Shown here piece after piece: positions 9,090 through 18,179 of a stretch of DNA of 64,000 nucleotides. Below the pieces are notes generated by a model that saw nothing but the letters and a program-made list of their open reading frames with translations, was not told the DNA's origin and did no database searches. The translations under genes were made by a program, and so were the position numbers. The stretch comes from Anaerocolumna jejuensis DSM 15929 (GTDB lineage: Bacteria > Bacillota > Clostridia > Lachnospirales > Lachnospiraceae), in the NCBI RefSeq assembly GCF_900142215.1, contig NZ_FRAC01000031.1, positions 1 to 64,000 on the forward strand, in the 5' to 3' direction. How positions within the stretch are numbered: position 1 is the stretch's first letter; the number at the start of each line of letters is the position of its first letter.

Positions 9090-9500
9090 CTGCCTCTGAT
9101 TTTCCGTCTGCTCCGGCCCCTGCCGATCCAGCTTCATGAGCTGTTCCATGCTGTAATCAAGGACTTTTGTCTTTCTCTCTTAAATCATCACCATGTAAAA
9201 TTTCTTTTGCACCGGAAGCAGTGCAGGAGTTGCCTCAATAATCGTGCGTATTTTCTCCATGTCAATCCGTGCTGAAACTCTATTCAAAGCAGCATTTCAC
9301 AGAAGTCCCAAGGTGAAAGGGTTTCTGGTTACATTTTTTATTAGTTTGTGAGATTTTTTGAAAAATGGCGCAAAGATACCCGGTTGCATAAAACAATCGG
9401 GCAAGGGGAGTGATTTGTTAATATATCTCAGAATGGCGATAGGCGATACCGTCTATTTCAATTACATAGGTTCCAACACCTTCTTCATCGCATTTTAGAA
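9090..9500 (-). pseudogene. Gene remnants in a gene-free stretch
   Basis: The stretch 8804-9725 has no intact gene. On the minus strand two coding-like pieces can be read. One at about 9180-9300 includes MEKIRTIIEATPALLPVQKK and ends at a stop. The other at about 9418-9500 reads CDEEGVGTYVIEIDGIAYRH and ends at a stop. GC is higher than in the surroundings. They look like ruins of mobile-element genes; the families are not recognised. Confidence 0.3.
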
Positions 9501-9725
9501 TTAATTAGTTGTCCCCCAACATAAGTGAAGCTGAATCGCCGGAGCATCAAACAAGCAACAGAATAACTGCCAGTAAAATACTGCTGAATAATCTTTTCAT
9601 ATATTTTATGTGTATGCCTATACACAAGGCCTCTAGCTGTATATACCATTGGATAAACTACAAGGCGTTTTCTTTAGTCCTTGCCGGCGTTGTATTGTAT
9701 AGTATACTACGCGTTACCGACTTCT

Positions 9726-9884
9726 CTATTCATCTTCTGTAAAGTAGTATCCAATGAATGACATAATTAATCCAATTATTGAAACTACCCAGCCTATAAA
9801 GAGAAACGAATCTGGCCCTAAACTGATAGCTATTCCTAACAAAATAATTGCTATCCCCATCAAAATTTTCTTCACAGATTTCAT
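9726..9884 (-). CDS. Small two-helix membrane protein (52 aa)
   Basis: An ATG at 9884 preceded by a GGGGGG ribosome binding site (7 nt) opens a 52-codon frame ending in TAG. The protein starts MKSVKKILMG, has two hydrophobic helices (about residues 6-21 and 28-46) and ends YYFTEDE. Lysine-rich start, helix pair and acidic tail are typical of small membrane proteins. Function unknown. The larger overlapping frames in this stretch lack ribosome binding sites. Confidence 0.65.
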   Translation of the reverse strand: MKSVKKILMGIAIILLGIAISLGPDSFLFIGWVVSIIGLIMSFIGYYFTEDE

Positions 9885-10246
9885 AAATATCCCCCCTAAC
9901 ATAATAATGTAATGTGTAATTAGTTTTCGATTGTGTTATAACAATATGCCGTAAAATATGCAAGCATTCTCCTACTGCTCATTCCTTCACGGAAACTGCG
10001 TTCATTCAAATGGTATTAATAACATAAAGTATATCAGAAACAAGATCTAGATTGTTATTATAATCAGGAGGCTAGAATTTTGCATAAACGAATCTTATTT
10101 TGCACTGAACTTCATCTAATTTTTGAGCTAAAACACTATAATCCATAAGGAGCATTTGACAATACTTCAATTGAGTTATTCAATAACATGTGAACAGGGC
10201 GGTGATATGCGTACATCTCACCGCCCTAATACACAGTTCAATTTCG

Positions 10247-10372
10247 GCTATCACAGCTATTGGTTCCAGATAACTGGTATATAGCTCTTGCTTTCGATAA
10301 TTTTCAGCTATGTCTAAAAAAAGTTCATTATTTTCTTCAAAAGTATTTAAACTTAGAAATCGCATGTTAACA
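10247..10372 (-). pseudogene. Duplicated fragment of the FliB-like gene
   Basis: About 125 bp is nearly identical to 32369-32490 inside the FliB gene, covering LFLDIAENYRKQELYTSYLE. It is embedded in an 80-residue frame (10180-10422) whose two ends do not match FliB. The fragment is immediately preceded by HVET copy L. It is a non-functional partial duplication. Confidence 0.75.
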
Positions 10373-10423
10373 TGTTTATAAAAGTGTGCAAATTCAACGA
10401 TTTCTAGGAATCTGTTCGACATA

Positions 10424-10466
10424 GCAGCACAACGGTTTCCACATGTGTTGAAGCGATGACAAATTT
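10424..10466 (-). repeat. Dispersed HVET element, copy L
   Basis: On the minus strand this reads FVIASTHVETVVLLCRTDS and then a stop. It is one of the copies closest in sequence to the RlmD motif. The remaining stretch to 10680 has a short minus frame with no recognisable product. Confidence 0.65.
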
Positions 10467-10684
10467 ACTTATACTTACGTATTCCGTTACAGATGCTTTT
10501 ATTGTACCAAATCGCTGGCGCGATGACTAGCCACGGTACATGTTTTCCTCTAATTTTTCTTAAAAATAACATTTCCTTTATTTCAAACTCAACAACTATA
10601 TATTTTCTAGTCGTGCACCTCCTATAAAGTGTTTCCTTTCTGTTACTTATAAACACATCTTTCACGGAGGACAAACGGCTTTTT

Positions 10685-10730
10685 AAAAAATGTCAGGGAA
10701 CCATTTTTAATGATTACCCTGACATTTTTT
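10685..10730. terminator. Strong bidirectional terminator
   Basis: AAAAAATGTCAGGG and CCCTGACATTTTTT form a perfect 14-bp stem. It lies 33 bp after the stop of the MFS gene and has T-runs in both directions. Confidence 0.85.
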
Positions 10731-10763
10731 ATAGAGCCACTTTTAAATTTTCCATAACACTCA

Positions 10764-11999
10764 TTACGAAAATGACGGTTTTTTTATAATTTTTCTCATA
10801 ACAACAGTCAGAATTAATCCTAGAATTGCGACTATTGTTGCAATAATAAAAGGCATATGATATGCTTTGATTCCGCTAGCTTTATTCACAAAGCGTGCAG
10901 CAATCTGAGGCCCCAAAAAAGCACCTATGGAATAACCAAAAAACATGATTCCATAATTAATACCTGAATGTTTCATACCAAAGGTCTTGCTCGTTAATGG
11001 CGGAAATACAACTAGTACACCACCAAAAGATGCTCCTAAAATAATTAAGAAGAAAATAAAGATTGGTAATGTATAAGAAAAACTTAATCCAATTAACGCA
11101 ATAACCGTTAGTATAAAAATAATTGCTAAGGTTTCTAACTCCCCTAATTTATCACATAATTTACCAATCACTAAGCGGCCGCATAAATTAGAAAGCAGAT
11201 TTACCGCAACAAGATTTGCTGCTGCTATTGGAGTCATCTCTAATTGTGTTTGTCCAATAGAAGATAAGGATCCAATCATCATAATACCTGCTGTACATGC
11301 AATTGAAAAAAGTAAAAGCAATAGCCAGAATGTTTTAGTTGATAACATTTCTTTTGGTGAATAAGCTATTTGAGCAGCTGCCGCACCTTGCTCCGTTTTG
11401 GAAAATCCATCTGGCATCCAACCCTTTTCCGGGACTCTCATTTTCCATCCAACTAGCCAAATGACAATGAGGTAAGCAATCCCTAAGTATATCAACCCAT
11501 GAATACCAAATTGATCACATAAAATTGCTCCTGCTTTGGCTGTTATCAGAGGACCTATGGATGCAGCACATAACAACGCACCTGATATGGTTCCACGTTT
11601 TTCAGGATACCATCTTAAAGCTACATTAAGTGATGGATTGTATAGCAAGCCATTTCCCGCCCCTGCAATTACTCCACAAGTTAAGTATAATAAAGGAATA
11701 CTTGTCACGAATGCTGTAGTAAACCAACCCAGACCAAAAACCAAGCCCCCAATATACATTAACTTTTTGGGTCCAGATTTGTCCACGACCCGCCCTGAAA
11801 TAATTCCAAATAACGACATAAAAAATTGATAAATAGTTAACGTTAATACGACTTGAGAAGCACTTCCACCGGTTGCTTTCTGAAGTGGTATCGAGAATAC
11901 TGAGAATGCAGCGGATGCTGAACATACAAAAATAACAAAAAATGCAGCTGCAAAGACAATTTTCCGTTTATCCATTCCGTTTTTTTCTACATATTCCAT
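10764..11999 (-). CDS. MFS transporter, OFA (oxalate/formate antiporter) type
   Basis: This 411-residue integral membrane protein has about 12 hydrophobic helices. The MFS loop motif GRVVDKSGPKKLM lies between helices 2 and 3, and GNGLLYNPSLNVALRWYPEK is typical of the OFA subfamily that moves carboxylates. AAGGAAGG precedes the ATG. It is divergent from a LysR regulator that is followed by SDR and Gfo/Idh dehydrogenases. This suggests that it imports the organic acid or sugar acid those enzymes oxidise. Confidence 0.88.
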   Translation of the reverse strand: MEYVEKNGMDKRKIVFAAAFFVIFVCSASAAFSVFSIPLQKATGGSASQVVLTLTIYQFFMSLFGIISGRVVDKSGPKKLMYIGGLVFGLGWFTTAFVTSIPLLYLTCGVIAGAGNGLLYNPSLNVALRWYPEKRGTISGALLCAASIGPLITAKAGAILCDQFGIHGLIYLGIAYLIVIWLVGWKMRVPEKGWMPDGFSKTEQGAAAAQIAYSPKEMLSTKTFWLLLLLFSIACTAGIMMIGSLSSIGQTQLEMTPIAAANLVAVNLLSNLCGRLVIGKLCDKLGELETLAIIFILTVIALIGLSFSYTLPIFIFFLIILGASFGGVLVVFPPLTSKTFGMKHSGINYGIMFFGYSIGAFLGPQIAARFVNKASGIKAYHMPFIIATIVAILGLILTVVMRKIIKKPSFS

Positions 12000-12145
12000 A
12001 ATATACCTTCCTTCTTTGTTTAATTTTTCACATACATCATATAAAATTTATTTATAAAAAACCAATACTTTTTTTGGGTAATTAATAGAAACTATCTATA
12101 TATTTTGCTATACTTAATACAAAGAAAGAAAAGGAAGGGCTATCA
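12000..12145. promoter_or_regulatory. Divergent control region of MFS and LysR genes
   Basis: This 146-bp AT-rich space between the divergent transporter and LysR genes must hold both promoters and, by family precedent, a LysR binding site. I could not pick a clear T-N11-A operator or -10/-35 pair with confidence. Confidence 0.4.
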
Positions 12146-13018
12146 ATGAATTTAAATCATCTTTTTTATTTTAGCGTTCTTGCAGAAACTGAAAATTATA
12201 CCGAGGCATCCCATCAGTTAATGATTAGTCAGCCCTCTTTGAGTTATGCCATAAAAAAACTAGAAGCCGATTTAGAGGTCCCTTTATTTGAAAAAAAAGG
12301 GCGTAATGTCTTATTGACTGCATATGGAAAGGAATTACACCAAACAACTGAATTATCTTTAGGTTCAATTACTCAGACAATAGATCGTATCCGGAAGCAA
12401 TACAAAAATGAAAGCGATACGATTGCTGTGGGCATTATTCCGACTTTAGCAAGTAACTTCTTGCCTGAAATTATTCATAACAGTGAAAAAAATGGATTTG
12501 TACTTGAAAATATACAGATTTTTCATGGACATACTTCGGATATTCTAAAAAAATTGAAGCAAGGTGTCTATGACATCGGATTATGCGCCAGACAAGAGGA
12601 ACCAAGCCTAACTTTTATTCCCATCAAGAAGCAGTCCTTCGTTTTATTCATAAATAAAACCCTTTATGAAAAGCATCCGGATATACAAGAAAATTGGTAT
12701 GAAATGCCCTTGGTTACATATCGCAAAAATCTTCCGGTCGGCAAAAGTGCGCACAAATTAATTGAAGTTTATACTGAGCAGCCAAATATCATTGAAGAAT
12801 TTGATGATGAAACTACCATTGGCGGCTATGTTTCCGTTAATCCAAGTATAGCTGTTGTAGCCAAAACCTCTTTGTTAAAGCAATTTGATTTGCCCTCCAT
12901 CCCGCTGGATGAAGAAAGAATATTCCACACCGTCTATCTTGCCTATTTAACAAAAAATAAAGATTTTAAAAGAATCAAGACTTTCTGCAAGTTAGTGAAA
13001 CCCTATGGGGATTTTTAA
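12146..13018 (+). CDS. LysR family transcriptional regulator
   Basis: This 290-residue regulator has the LysR winged helix-turn-helix at residues 1-60 (YTEASHQLMISQPSLSYAIK, with FEKKGRNVLLT as the wing) and a periplasmic-binding-like effector domain behind it. GGAAGG lies upstream of the ATG. It is divergent from the OFA transporter and precedes the SDR and Gfo/Idh genes, so it probably controls both arms in response to their substrate. Confidence 0.92.
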   Translation: MNLNHLFYFSVLAETENYTEASHQLMISQPSLSYAIKKLEADLEVPLFEKKGRNVLLTAYGKELHQTTELSLGSITQTIDRIRKQYKNESDTIAVGIIPTLASNFLPEIIHNSEKNGFVLENIQIFHGHTSDILKKLKQGVYDIGLCARQEEPSLTFIPIKKQSFVLFINKTLYEKHPDIQENWYEMPLVTYRKNLPVGKSAHKLIEVYTEQPNIIEEFDDETTIGGYVSVNPSIAVVAKTSLLKQFDLPSIPLDEERIFHTVYLAYLTKNKDFKRIKTFCKLVKPYGDF

Positions 13019-13027
13019 CCAGTAACA

Positions 13028-13057
13028 AGTGATGTTTATGCTGCTGTAAACATCACT
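13028..13057 (+). terminator. Terminator after LysR gene
   Basis: AGTGATGTTTA and TAAACATCACT form a perfect 11-bp stem followed by CTCTTTTAT. Confidence 0.75.
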
Positions 13058-13199
13058 CTCTTTTATAATTGATAGAATTTATCTATGAGTATGCGAAAAA
13101 ATATATTGGACGATGTATAAAGTGTTCTTTAAACTATCCTTGTAGAGATTGTTTAATAAATATCAATTTTTTGTATTATTCATGGAAAGGAATGCTAAA

Positions 13200-14030
13200 A
13201 TGATAGTAGAAGATTCATGGTTAGATCTTAAGGGAAAAGTTGCTGTTGTCACAGGCGCCGCTGGAGGTATGGGAGTAAAAATCACGGAAGAGCTTGCTAA
13301 ACAAGGTGTAAATATTGCGTTAGTAGACATTCAAAAGGATAAAGCCGAAGCCTATGCACAAGAAATAAGTGAGAAATATCCTGTTAAAATAATATCTATT
13401 CAATGTGATACTTCAAATGAAAGTGATGTAGAAATGGCTGTACAAACCGTTGTCAAACAGTTTGACAGGGTAGATATTTTAATAAACACGGCGGCAATTC
13501 TTCGTTCTTCACTTTTTGAAGAGCTGTCTCTGGCTGATTGGCAAAAAACACTAAATATTAATTTGACCGGTTACTTCCTGATGTCTCAGCATTTTGGCCG
13601 TGTTATGATTAAACAAGGGAAGGGAACACTGATTCACATTTCAACGATGTTATCCAAATTTCCTGAAACATATAGTGGTGCCTATAGCGTTTCAAAAGCT
13701 GGAGTGAATATGCTTTCAAAGCAAATGGCAGCAGAATGGGGACAATACGGTCTTCGCAGTAATTGCATTCTTCCGTCCTTGGTCAAAACGCCATTATCCA
13801 AAGATTTTTATTCTGATCCGGAAGTCTTAAAAGATAGAGAAAGAATAACTGCAAGTAAACGAATTGGTACTCTGGACGATATTGCCAATGCTGTTCTATA
13901 TTTGGCGAGCGACCGCTCGGAATATACAAATGGCGGTGAGCTGACTGTTGAAGGTGGCCTAGGCATCATGATGGGAGACCAAATTGCGAAACCCGGCGGC
14001 CGTAAGGCATATGCCATGAAACATAAATAA
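13200..14030 (+). CDS. SDR family oxidoreductase
   Basis: This 276-residue protein is a classical short-chain dehydrogenase. It shows the cofactor motif TGAAGGMG, an Asp after the second strand (ALVDIQ, favouring NAD), the motif INTAA, and the catalytic Ser with YSVSK. I start at ATG 13200 with a GAAAGGA ribosome binding site; the longer upstream frame has none. Together with the Gfo/Idh gene 65 bp downstream it probably oxidises and reduces successive hydroxyls of a polyol or sugar acid. The substrate is unknown. Confidence 0.9.
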   Translation: MIVEDSWLDLKGKVAVVTGAAGGMGVKITEELAKQGVNIALVDIQKDKAEAYAQEISEKYPVKIISIQCDTSNESDVEMAVQTVVKQFDRVDILINTAAILRSSLFEELSLADWQKTLNINLTGYFLMSQHFGRVMIKQGKGTLIHISTMLSKFPETYSGAYSVSKAGVNMLSKQMAAEWGQYGLRSNCILPSLVKTPLSKDFYSDPEVLKDRERITASKRIGTLDDIANAVLYLASDRSEYTNGGELTVEGGLGIMMGDQIAKPGGRKAYAMKHK

Positions 14031-14094
14031 GGGAACAGAACACTCCTATGAAGAAATGCACATAAAAATCTTTAACAGAAAGAAGGACAGATAT

Positions 14095-15135
14095 ATGACC
14101 AATAAGCAAGTAAATTTAGCAGTAATCGGCGCTGGGGCAATGGGGCAGAATCATATCCGCTTTATTCAAGAAGAAATCGGATCCGAATTAGTTGCTATTG
14201 CCGATGCATATGAAGGTGCCAAAAATATTGCTGAAAAAGCCGGGGTTCCCTTTTATCAGGACTATACGAAAATGATGGAAGATGTGAAACCCGATGGTAT
14301 CATCATTGTTACGCCCAATCATTTACATCTTCCCATAGCTCGTGAAGCACTCAAAAGAGGCATTCCTGTATTGGTTGAAAAGCCAATCTCTGATGATTTA
14401 GAAGATGCAAAAAAGTTTGCCAAAGAATCCAAAGCAGCGAATGTACCCGTATTAGTTGGCCAGCATCGTCGCTACAATCCTTTTGTAAATGCAGCGAAAC
14501 AGGTCATTGACAGGGGGGAATTAGGAAAACTAACGGTAGCTTCCTTCCATTACATGATTTACAAAGAAGATAACTATTTCGACGTGGAATGGCGCCGAAA
14601 GAAAGGTGCCGGCCCGATTCTTGTGAATCTGGTGCATGATGTTGATCTACTCCGTTACTTAATTGGTGAAGTAGATGCCGTACAAGCATTAAGTTCCTCA
14701 TCGGCACGTGGCTTTGAAACAGAAGATTCCGCTGTAGTAAATGTCCATTTTAAATCTGGTGCCTTAGCTTCAATGACACTTTCAGATGCCACAGTTTCTC
14801 CTTGGAATTGGGAAGCAACTGCCCGTGAAGACGCACAATATCGACCATTTGATGCTGATGCCTATTTTATTGGTGGTACGAAAGGTTCTCTTTCCCTGCC
14901 TCGTCTCCATCATTTTGCCTATAATGGAGAACCTTCCTGGCATAAACCTTTAAAATTAGTTATTAACCCGGTGGATCCACAATTACCGCATAAAATGCAG
15001 CTAAAACATTTCATCCAAGTAATTCTTAAGAATGAAGAGCCTATTGTCACACCAGATGATAATGTTAAAACCTTGGAAACCCTGATGGCTATTAAACAGG
15101 CAACAGAAACAAAGGAATTGGTTACTCTTTCGTAA
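14095..15135 (+). CDS. Gfo/Idh/MocA family oxidoreductase
   Basis: This 346-residue protein has the N-terminal Rossmann motif AVIGAGAMGQNH and the family signature VLVEKPIS. The (alpha/beta) C-terminal domain includes the GPILVNLVHDVDLLRYL region, which carries the conserved Asp and His. I start at 14095, with AAGGA upstream. It follows the SDR gene in a likely operon and is followed by a terminator. A catabolic NAD(P)-dependent dehydrogenase of a sugar, inositol or sugar acid is the expected role. Confidence 0.9.
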   Translation: MTNKQVNLAVIGAGAMGQNHIRFIQEEIGSELVAIADAYEGAKNIAEKAGVPFYQDYTKMMEDVKPDGIIIVTPNHLHLPIAREALKRGIPVLVEKPISDDLEDAKKFAKESKAANVPVLVGQHRRYNPFVNAAKQVIDRGELGKLTVASFHYMIYKEDNYFDVEWRRKKGAGPILVNLVHDVDLLRYLIGEVDAVQALSSSSARGFETEDSAVVNVHFKSGALASMTLSDATVSPWNWEATAREDAQYRPFDADAYFIGGTKGSLSLPRLHHFAYNGEPSWHKPLKLVINPVDPQLPHKMQLKHFIQVILKNEEPIVTPDDNVKTLETLMAIKQATETKELVTLS

Positions 15136-15147
15136 CTGCCATTAAAG

Positions 15148-15184
15148 CATTGGCCTGTTGAAGGATACACTTCAACAGCCAATG
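15148..15184 (+). terminator. Terminator after SDR/Gfo operon
   Basis: CATTGG-c-CTGTTGAAG and CTTCAACAG-CCAATG form a 15-bp stem with a 6-nt loop, 12 bp past the stop codon. The T-run is weak. Confidence 0.75.
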
Positions 15185-15306
15185 TGTTAGTACTTTCCTT
15201 CTGTATTCCGGGATAAAAACTATACATTCCCCTCCTGTTCCATCTAAAAATACCATTTGAATCACACCATCATTCCCTCAAAAATTATTACAACAATTCT
15301 CTTATT

Positions 15307-15573
15307 CTATATTTCGACTTCCGTTAAGGTTAAATTCATCGCTCTCCCTCCGAACTTGACTTCAAAAATTTTATTTTTCTTTATAGCTAAAGACACCTGG
15401 ATTTCAGATAGCCTTTTCATAGAATAACCTTGTTCAAAAATAATGTGTGAAACTTGCTCCTCGTTGATTTTTCCATAGTGGTACAAATAACAACCAAGTG
15501 CACCGCTTGATGTTCCTGTGGCAGATTCCTCCGGGATACCATATAAGGGAGCAAAGTTTTTTTCAAGTGCCAT
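15307..15573 (-). pseudogene. C-terminal fragment of PhzF-like gene
   Basis: An 88-codon frame matches the last 84 residues or so of the intact PhzF gene at 19829-20698, including FAPLYGIPEESATGTSSGAL. Homology stops near 15562. It lacks the N-terminal half with the catalytic Glu and lies only 6 bp from the stop of the histidine kinase gene. It is a truncated duplicate. Confidence 0.85.
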
Positions 15574-15579
15574 ATTCGA

Positions 15580-17193
15580 TTAAGAATTTAACAATTCTAC
15601 CATAGGAAACTGAATAGTTACTTTAAACATATCCCCATCAATATCGATTTTAAATTCACCATCACATACTTCCGAATATGTTTTCGCAATCGCAAGTCCA
15701 AGTCCATTGCCTCCATCACTTCTTGATTCATCTCCCCGGACAAATCTTCCGGTAATTTCCTCCGGTGAAAAATCAATTTCATATGCGGAGGTATTTTGAA
15801 TGCATAAGACTGCATTGCCTGACTCTAAATATGTTCTGATATAGATTCTACTGCCTGTCAAAGAGTATTTTAACGCGTTACTAATCAGATTTTGGCAAAC
15901 AAGATATAATTTTGACCCATCCCCATAAATCTCTAAATCTTCTTTCGAATAAACTGTTTTTATATCAAATCCGGAATTCGCAATAATATCCTCCATATCT
16001 GCCATTGTCTGCATAATCAATTTATTCAAATTCAATTTCGTTTTATCAATCTTTATATTTCCACTGGAGGCTTTGGATAGTTCAAACACAGCATCGATCA
16101 TATCGCGCAAATTCTCTGCCTTTTTGTTAAGCTCTTTAACATAATGCCTGTCTTCACTGCTTAAATAATCCTTTGCAGCCAATAAGTCTATGTAGCCTAT
16201 AATAGAAGTAAGCGGTGTTTTCAAATCATGAGATATATTTGTTATTAGATCTACCTTGAGCTTCTCATTCTTCATTTGCTGTTGCATGCTGTTATATAGA
16301 TTGATTGAAATGTTTTTTATCTCTTCACCAGTCTCATATAGATATGAGTTTTTAGGGATATTATTTTCAATCTGTTTTTGTCCTTGCTTCATTTTGTGAA
16401 TTTCATCAACCAGGGAACGGATGTCCTTTACCTTTATCTCCACTTTACATTTCCACAATATCAAGAGAGCTTCAAGCAATAAAGGTATTGCTAGAAGGAT
16501 AACCAGGTTAAATAGTAAAATTGAATTTTTTCTGTTAATAATCATAATGCTTGCTATGTTTTCATACAGAATGATTCCCAGCTGAAGAAACAGGAAGAGA
16601 ATATCATTAAAATACATTTTTCTTAAGGAACTTACCCTATTTCTGTTATAGTGCTGAAACAGCTTTATAAGCAAGCTGTCTTCCTTCCAGTACCTTCCTT
16701 TCATTTTTACCGTGATTGCTGTAATGATCCATAAATATCCACTTCCAATCAGTATGTTTTGAACAAAGGCTATTACAATTTCCTTGATTATATCACCATA
16801 AACTTTCCAAAACTCATAGACACCTACAAAATCTACTTCCTCAAATTGAAATGAAAATACTTGATTATGACGATATAAATAATATATAAATAAAGTATAC
16901 AAAGCAAAGAGTATAACCGATAATTCTGAGGGTATTTTTCTGGTATAAGAAGCTTTGTCAATCTCCGTGTGCTTTATAAAGTTAAGTAGGAAAATCAGCA
17001 TCAGTATCTGAAGTACTAATACGATACCAGTAAATATGCTTGGATATCTCCCCACATAGGCATACTCTCTATATATACCAAAACACATACTGCTTTTCAT
17101 ACTGCTTATAACTGCCCAGAATATACCATAAAGGGTTACGTTAATACAAAAGAATACATGATACCACCTACATTTTTTCGATTTTGTATCCAA
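15580..17193 (-). CDS. Membrane sensor histidine kinase
   Basis: This 537-residue kinase has about six N-terminal membrane helices and no clear extracellular domain. A linker leads to the HisKA domain with the phospho-acceptor His near residue 322 (TNISHDLKTPLTSIIGY), and a HATPase domain with GGNGLGLAIAKTY. The start overlaps the end of the response regulator gene by 26 bp, so translation is probably coupled. VanS-like organisation. The signal is unknown; the neighbouring lipoprotein protease at 18180 may be connected. Confidence 0.9.
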   Translation of the reverse strand: MDTKSKKCRWYHVFFCINVTLYGIFWAVISSMKSSMCFGIYREYAYVGRYPSIFTGIVLVLQILMLIFLLNFIKHTEIDKASYTRKIPSELSVILFALYTLFIYYLYRHNQVFSFQFEEVDFVGVYEFWKVYGDIIKEIVIAFVQNILIGSGYLWIITAITVKMKGRYWKEDSLLIKLFQHYNRNRVSSLRKMYFNDILFLFLQLGIILYENIASIMIINRKNSILLFNLVILLAIPLLLEALLILWKCKVEIKVKDIRSLVDEIHKMKQGQKQIENNIPKNSYLYETGEEIKNISINLYNSMQQQMKNEKLKVDLITNISHDLKTPLTSIIGYIDLLAAKDYLSSEDRHYVKELNKKAENLRDMIDAVFELSKASSGNIKIDKTKLNLNKLIMQTMADMEDIIANSGFDIKTVYSKEDLEIYGDGSKLYLVCQNLISNALKYSLTGSRIYIRTYLESGNAVLCIQNTSAYEIDFSPEEITGRFVRGDESRSDGGNGLGLAIAKTYSEVCDGEFKIDIDGDMFKVTIQFPMVELLNS

Positions 17194-17872
17194 TTCCCCA
17201 CACCACCTTCAAATATTTTGGCTTCTTTGGATCAATCTCTATCTTTTCACGAATCCGACGTATATGTATCATAACAGTATTCTCAACGCTATAAGCATCC
17301 TCGTCGTCCCATACACTTTGATAGATCTGTTCCGCCGAAAAAACTCTTCCGGCATTCTCCATCAGTAAATCCATGATTTTATATTCAGTCGCAGTAAGAC
17401 TACATACCGTTCCATTAACTTTTATCTGCTTACTGCAGCGGTTAAGCTCAAGTAATCCGTTTCGAAGGATGCTCTCTGTCTCTTCACTCCTGCCATTTTC
17501 AAGAAGATAACACCTCCTGATTTGTGCCTTAACTCTGGCAAGTAATACTGGTGTATTAAACGGTTTTTCAATATAGTCATCCGCACCTAACTCTAAGCCG
17601 GAGACAATATCACTCTCCTCTGTCTTCGCAGATAATATAATGATGGGAATATTTTTCTTCTCTCTGATTTTTAGCATTGCTGTCAATCCATTCATTTTCG
17701 GCATCATAACATCCAGTAATATTAATTGAAGCTCCTGTTTCTGTACAAGCTCCAAAGCCTCAATACCATTATAGGCTTGATGTACAACATAGCCCTCCAG
17801 CTCCAAAAGTTTAGTAAGCACCTCAACAATATTTTTATCATCGTCTGCCACTAAGATATTAATCTGATACAT
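17168..17872 (-). CDS. OmpR-family response regulator
   Basis: This 234-residue protein has a receiver domain with the acidic pocket Asp10/Asp11, phospho-acceptor Asp54 (LILLDVMMPKMNG) and conserved Lys in EKPF. A winged-helix DNA-binding domain of the OmpR/PhoB type follows (LTATEYKIMDLLMENAGRVF, then VMIHIRRIREKIE). It is the first gene of the pair with the sensor kinase. Confidence 0.94.
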   Translation of the reverse strand: MYQINILVADDDKNIVEVLTKLLELEGYVVHQAYNGIEALELVQKQELQLILLDVMMPKMNGLTAMLKIREKKNIPIIILSAKTEESDIVSGLELGADDYIEKPFNTPVLLARVKAQIRRCYLLENGRSEETESILRNGLLELNRCSKQIKVNGTVCSLTATEYKIMDLLMENAGRVFSAEQIYQSVWDDEDAYSVENTVMIHIRRIREKIEIDPKKPKYLKVVWGIGYKIEKM

Positions 17873-18179
17873 AATTTTTACCTTTCCCGGTATTTCGGTA
17901 ACATTTTATTATGCTCCTTAATTTTCTATAATTATAACCTAATACAGTTTAGCAGAAAGTGGCAAAAAAAAATAGAAATTCAAGAAAAAATATTACTGTA
18001 AATGCTTACCTTATAATAAATACTCCCTCTCCTAAGTCATAGAATATGATATCTAATTTTTCCTCCCAATCACTACTTGCTACAGTAGCAGCCGCTTTAT
18101 TCGTTTACTCGACCAAAACCTCCTAATATTGCTATGATTCATTTCATATTAATTTTAAATATATTATTAATCAATCCCT
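17873..18179. other. Intergenic stretch, nothing clear
   Basis: This 307-bp AT-rich gap lies between the regulator and the protease gene. It must contain the regulator's promoter. The only structure seen is the small palindrome TGCTACAGTAGCA near 18080. Confidence 0.3.

Noticed and set aside
9730..9963. 77-codon minus frame overlapping the small membrane protein
   Set aside because: The overlapping 52-codon frame has the ribosome binding site and the membrane-protein composition; this one has neither.
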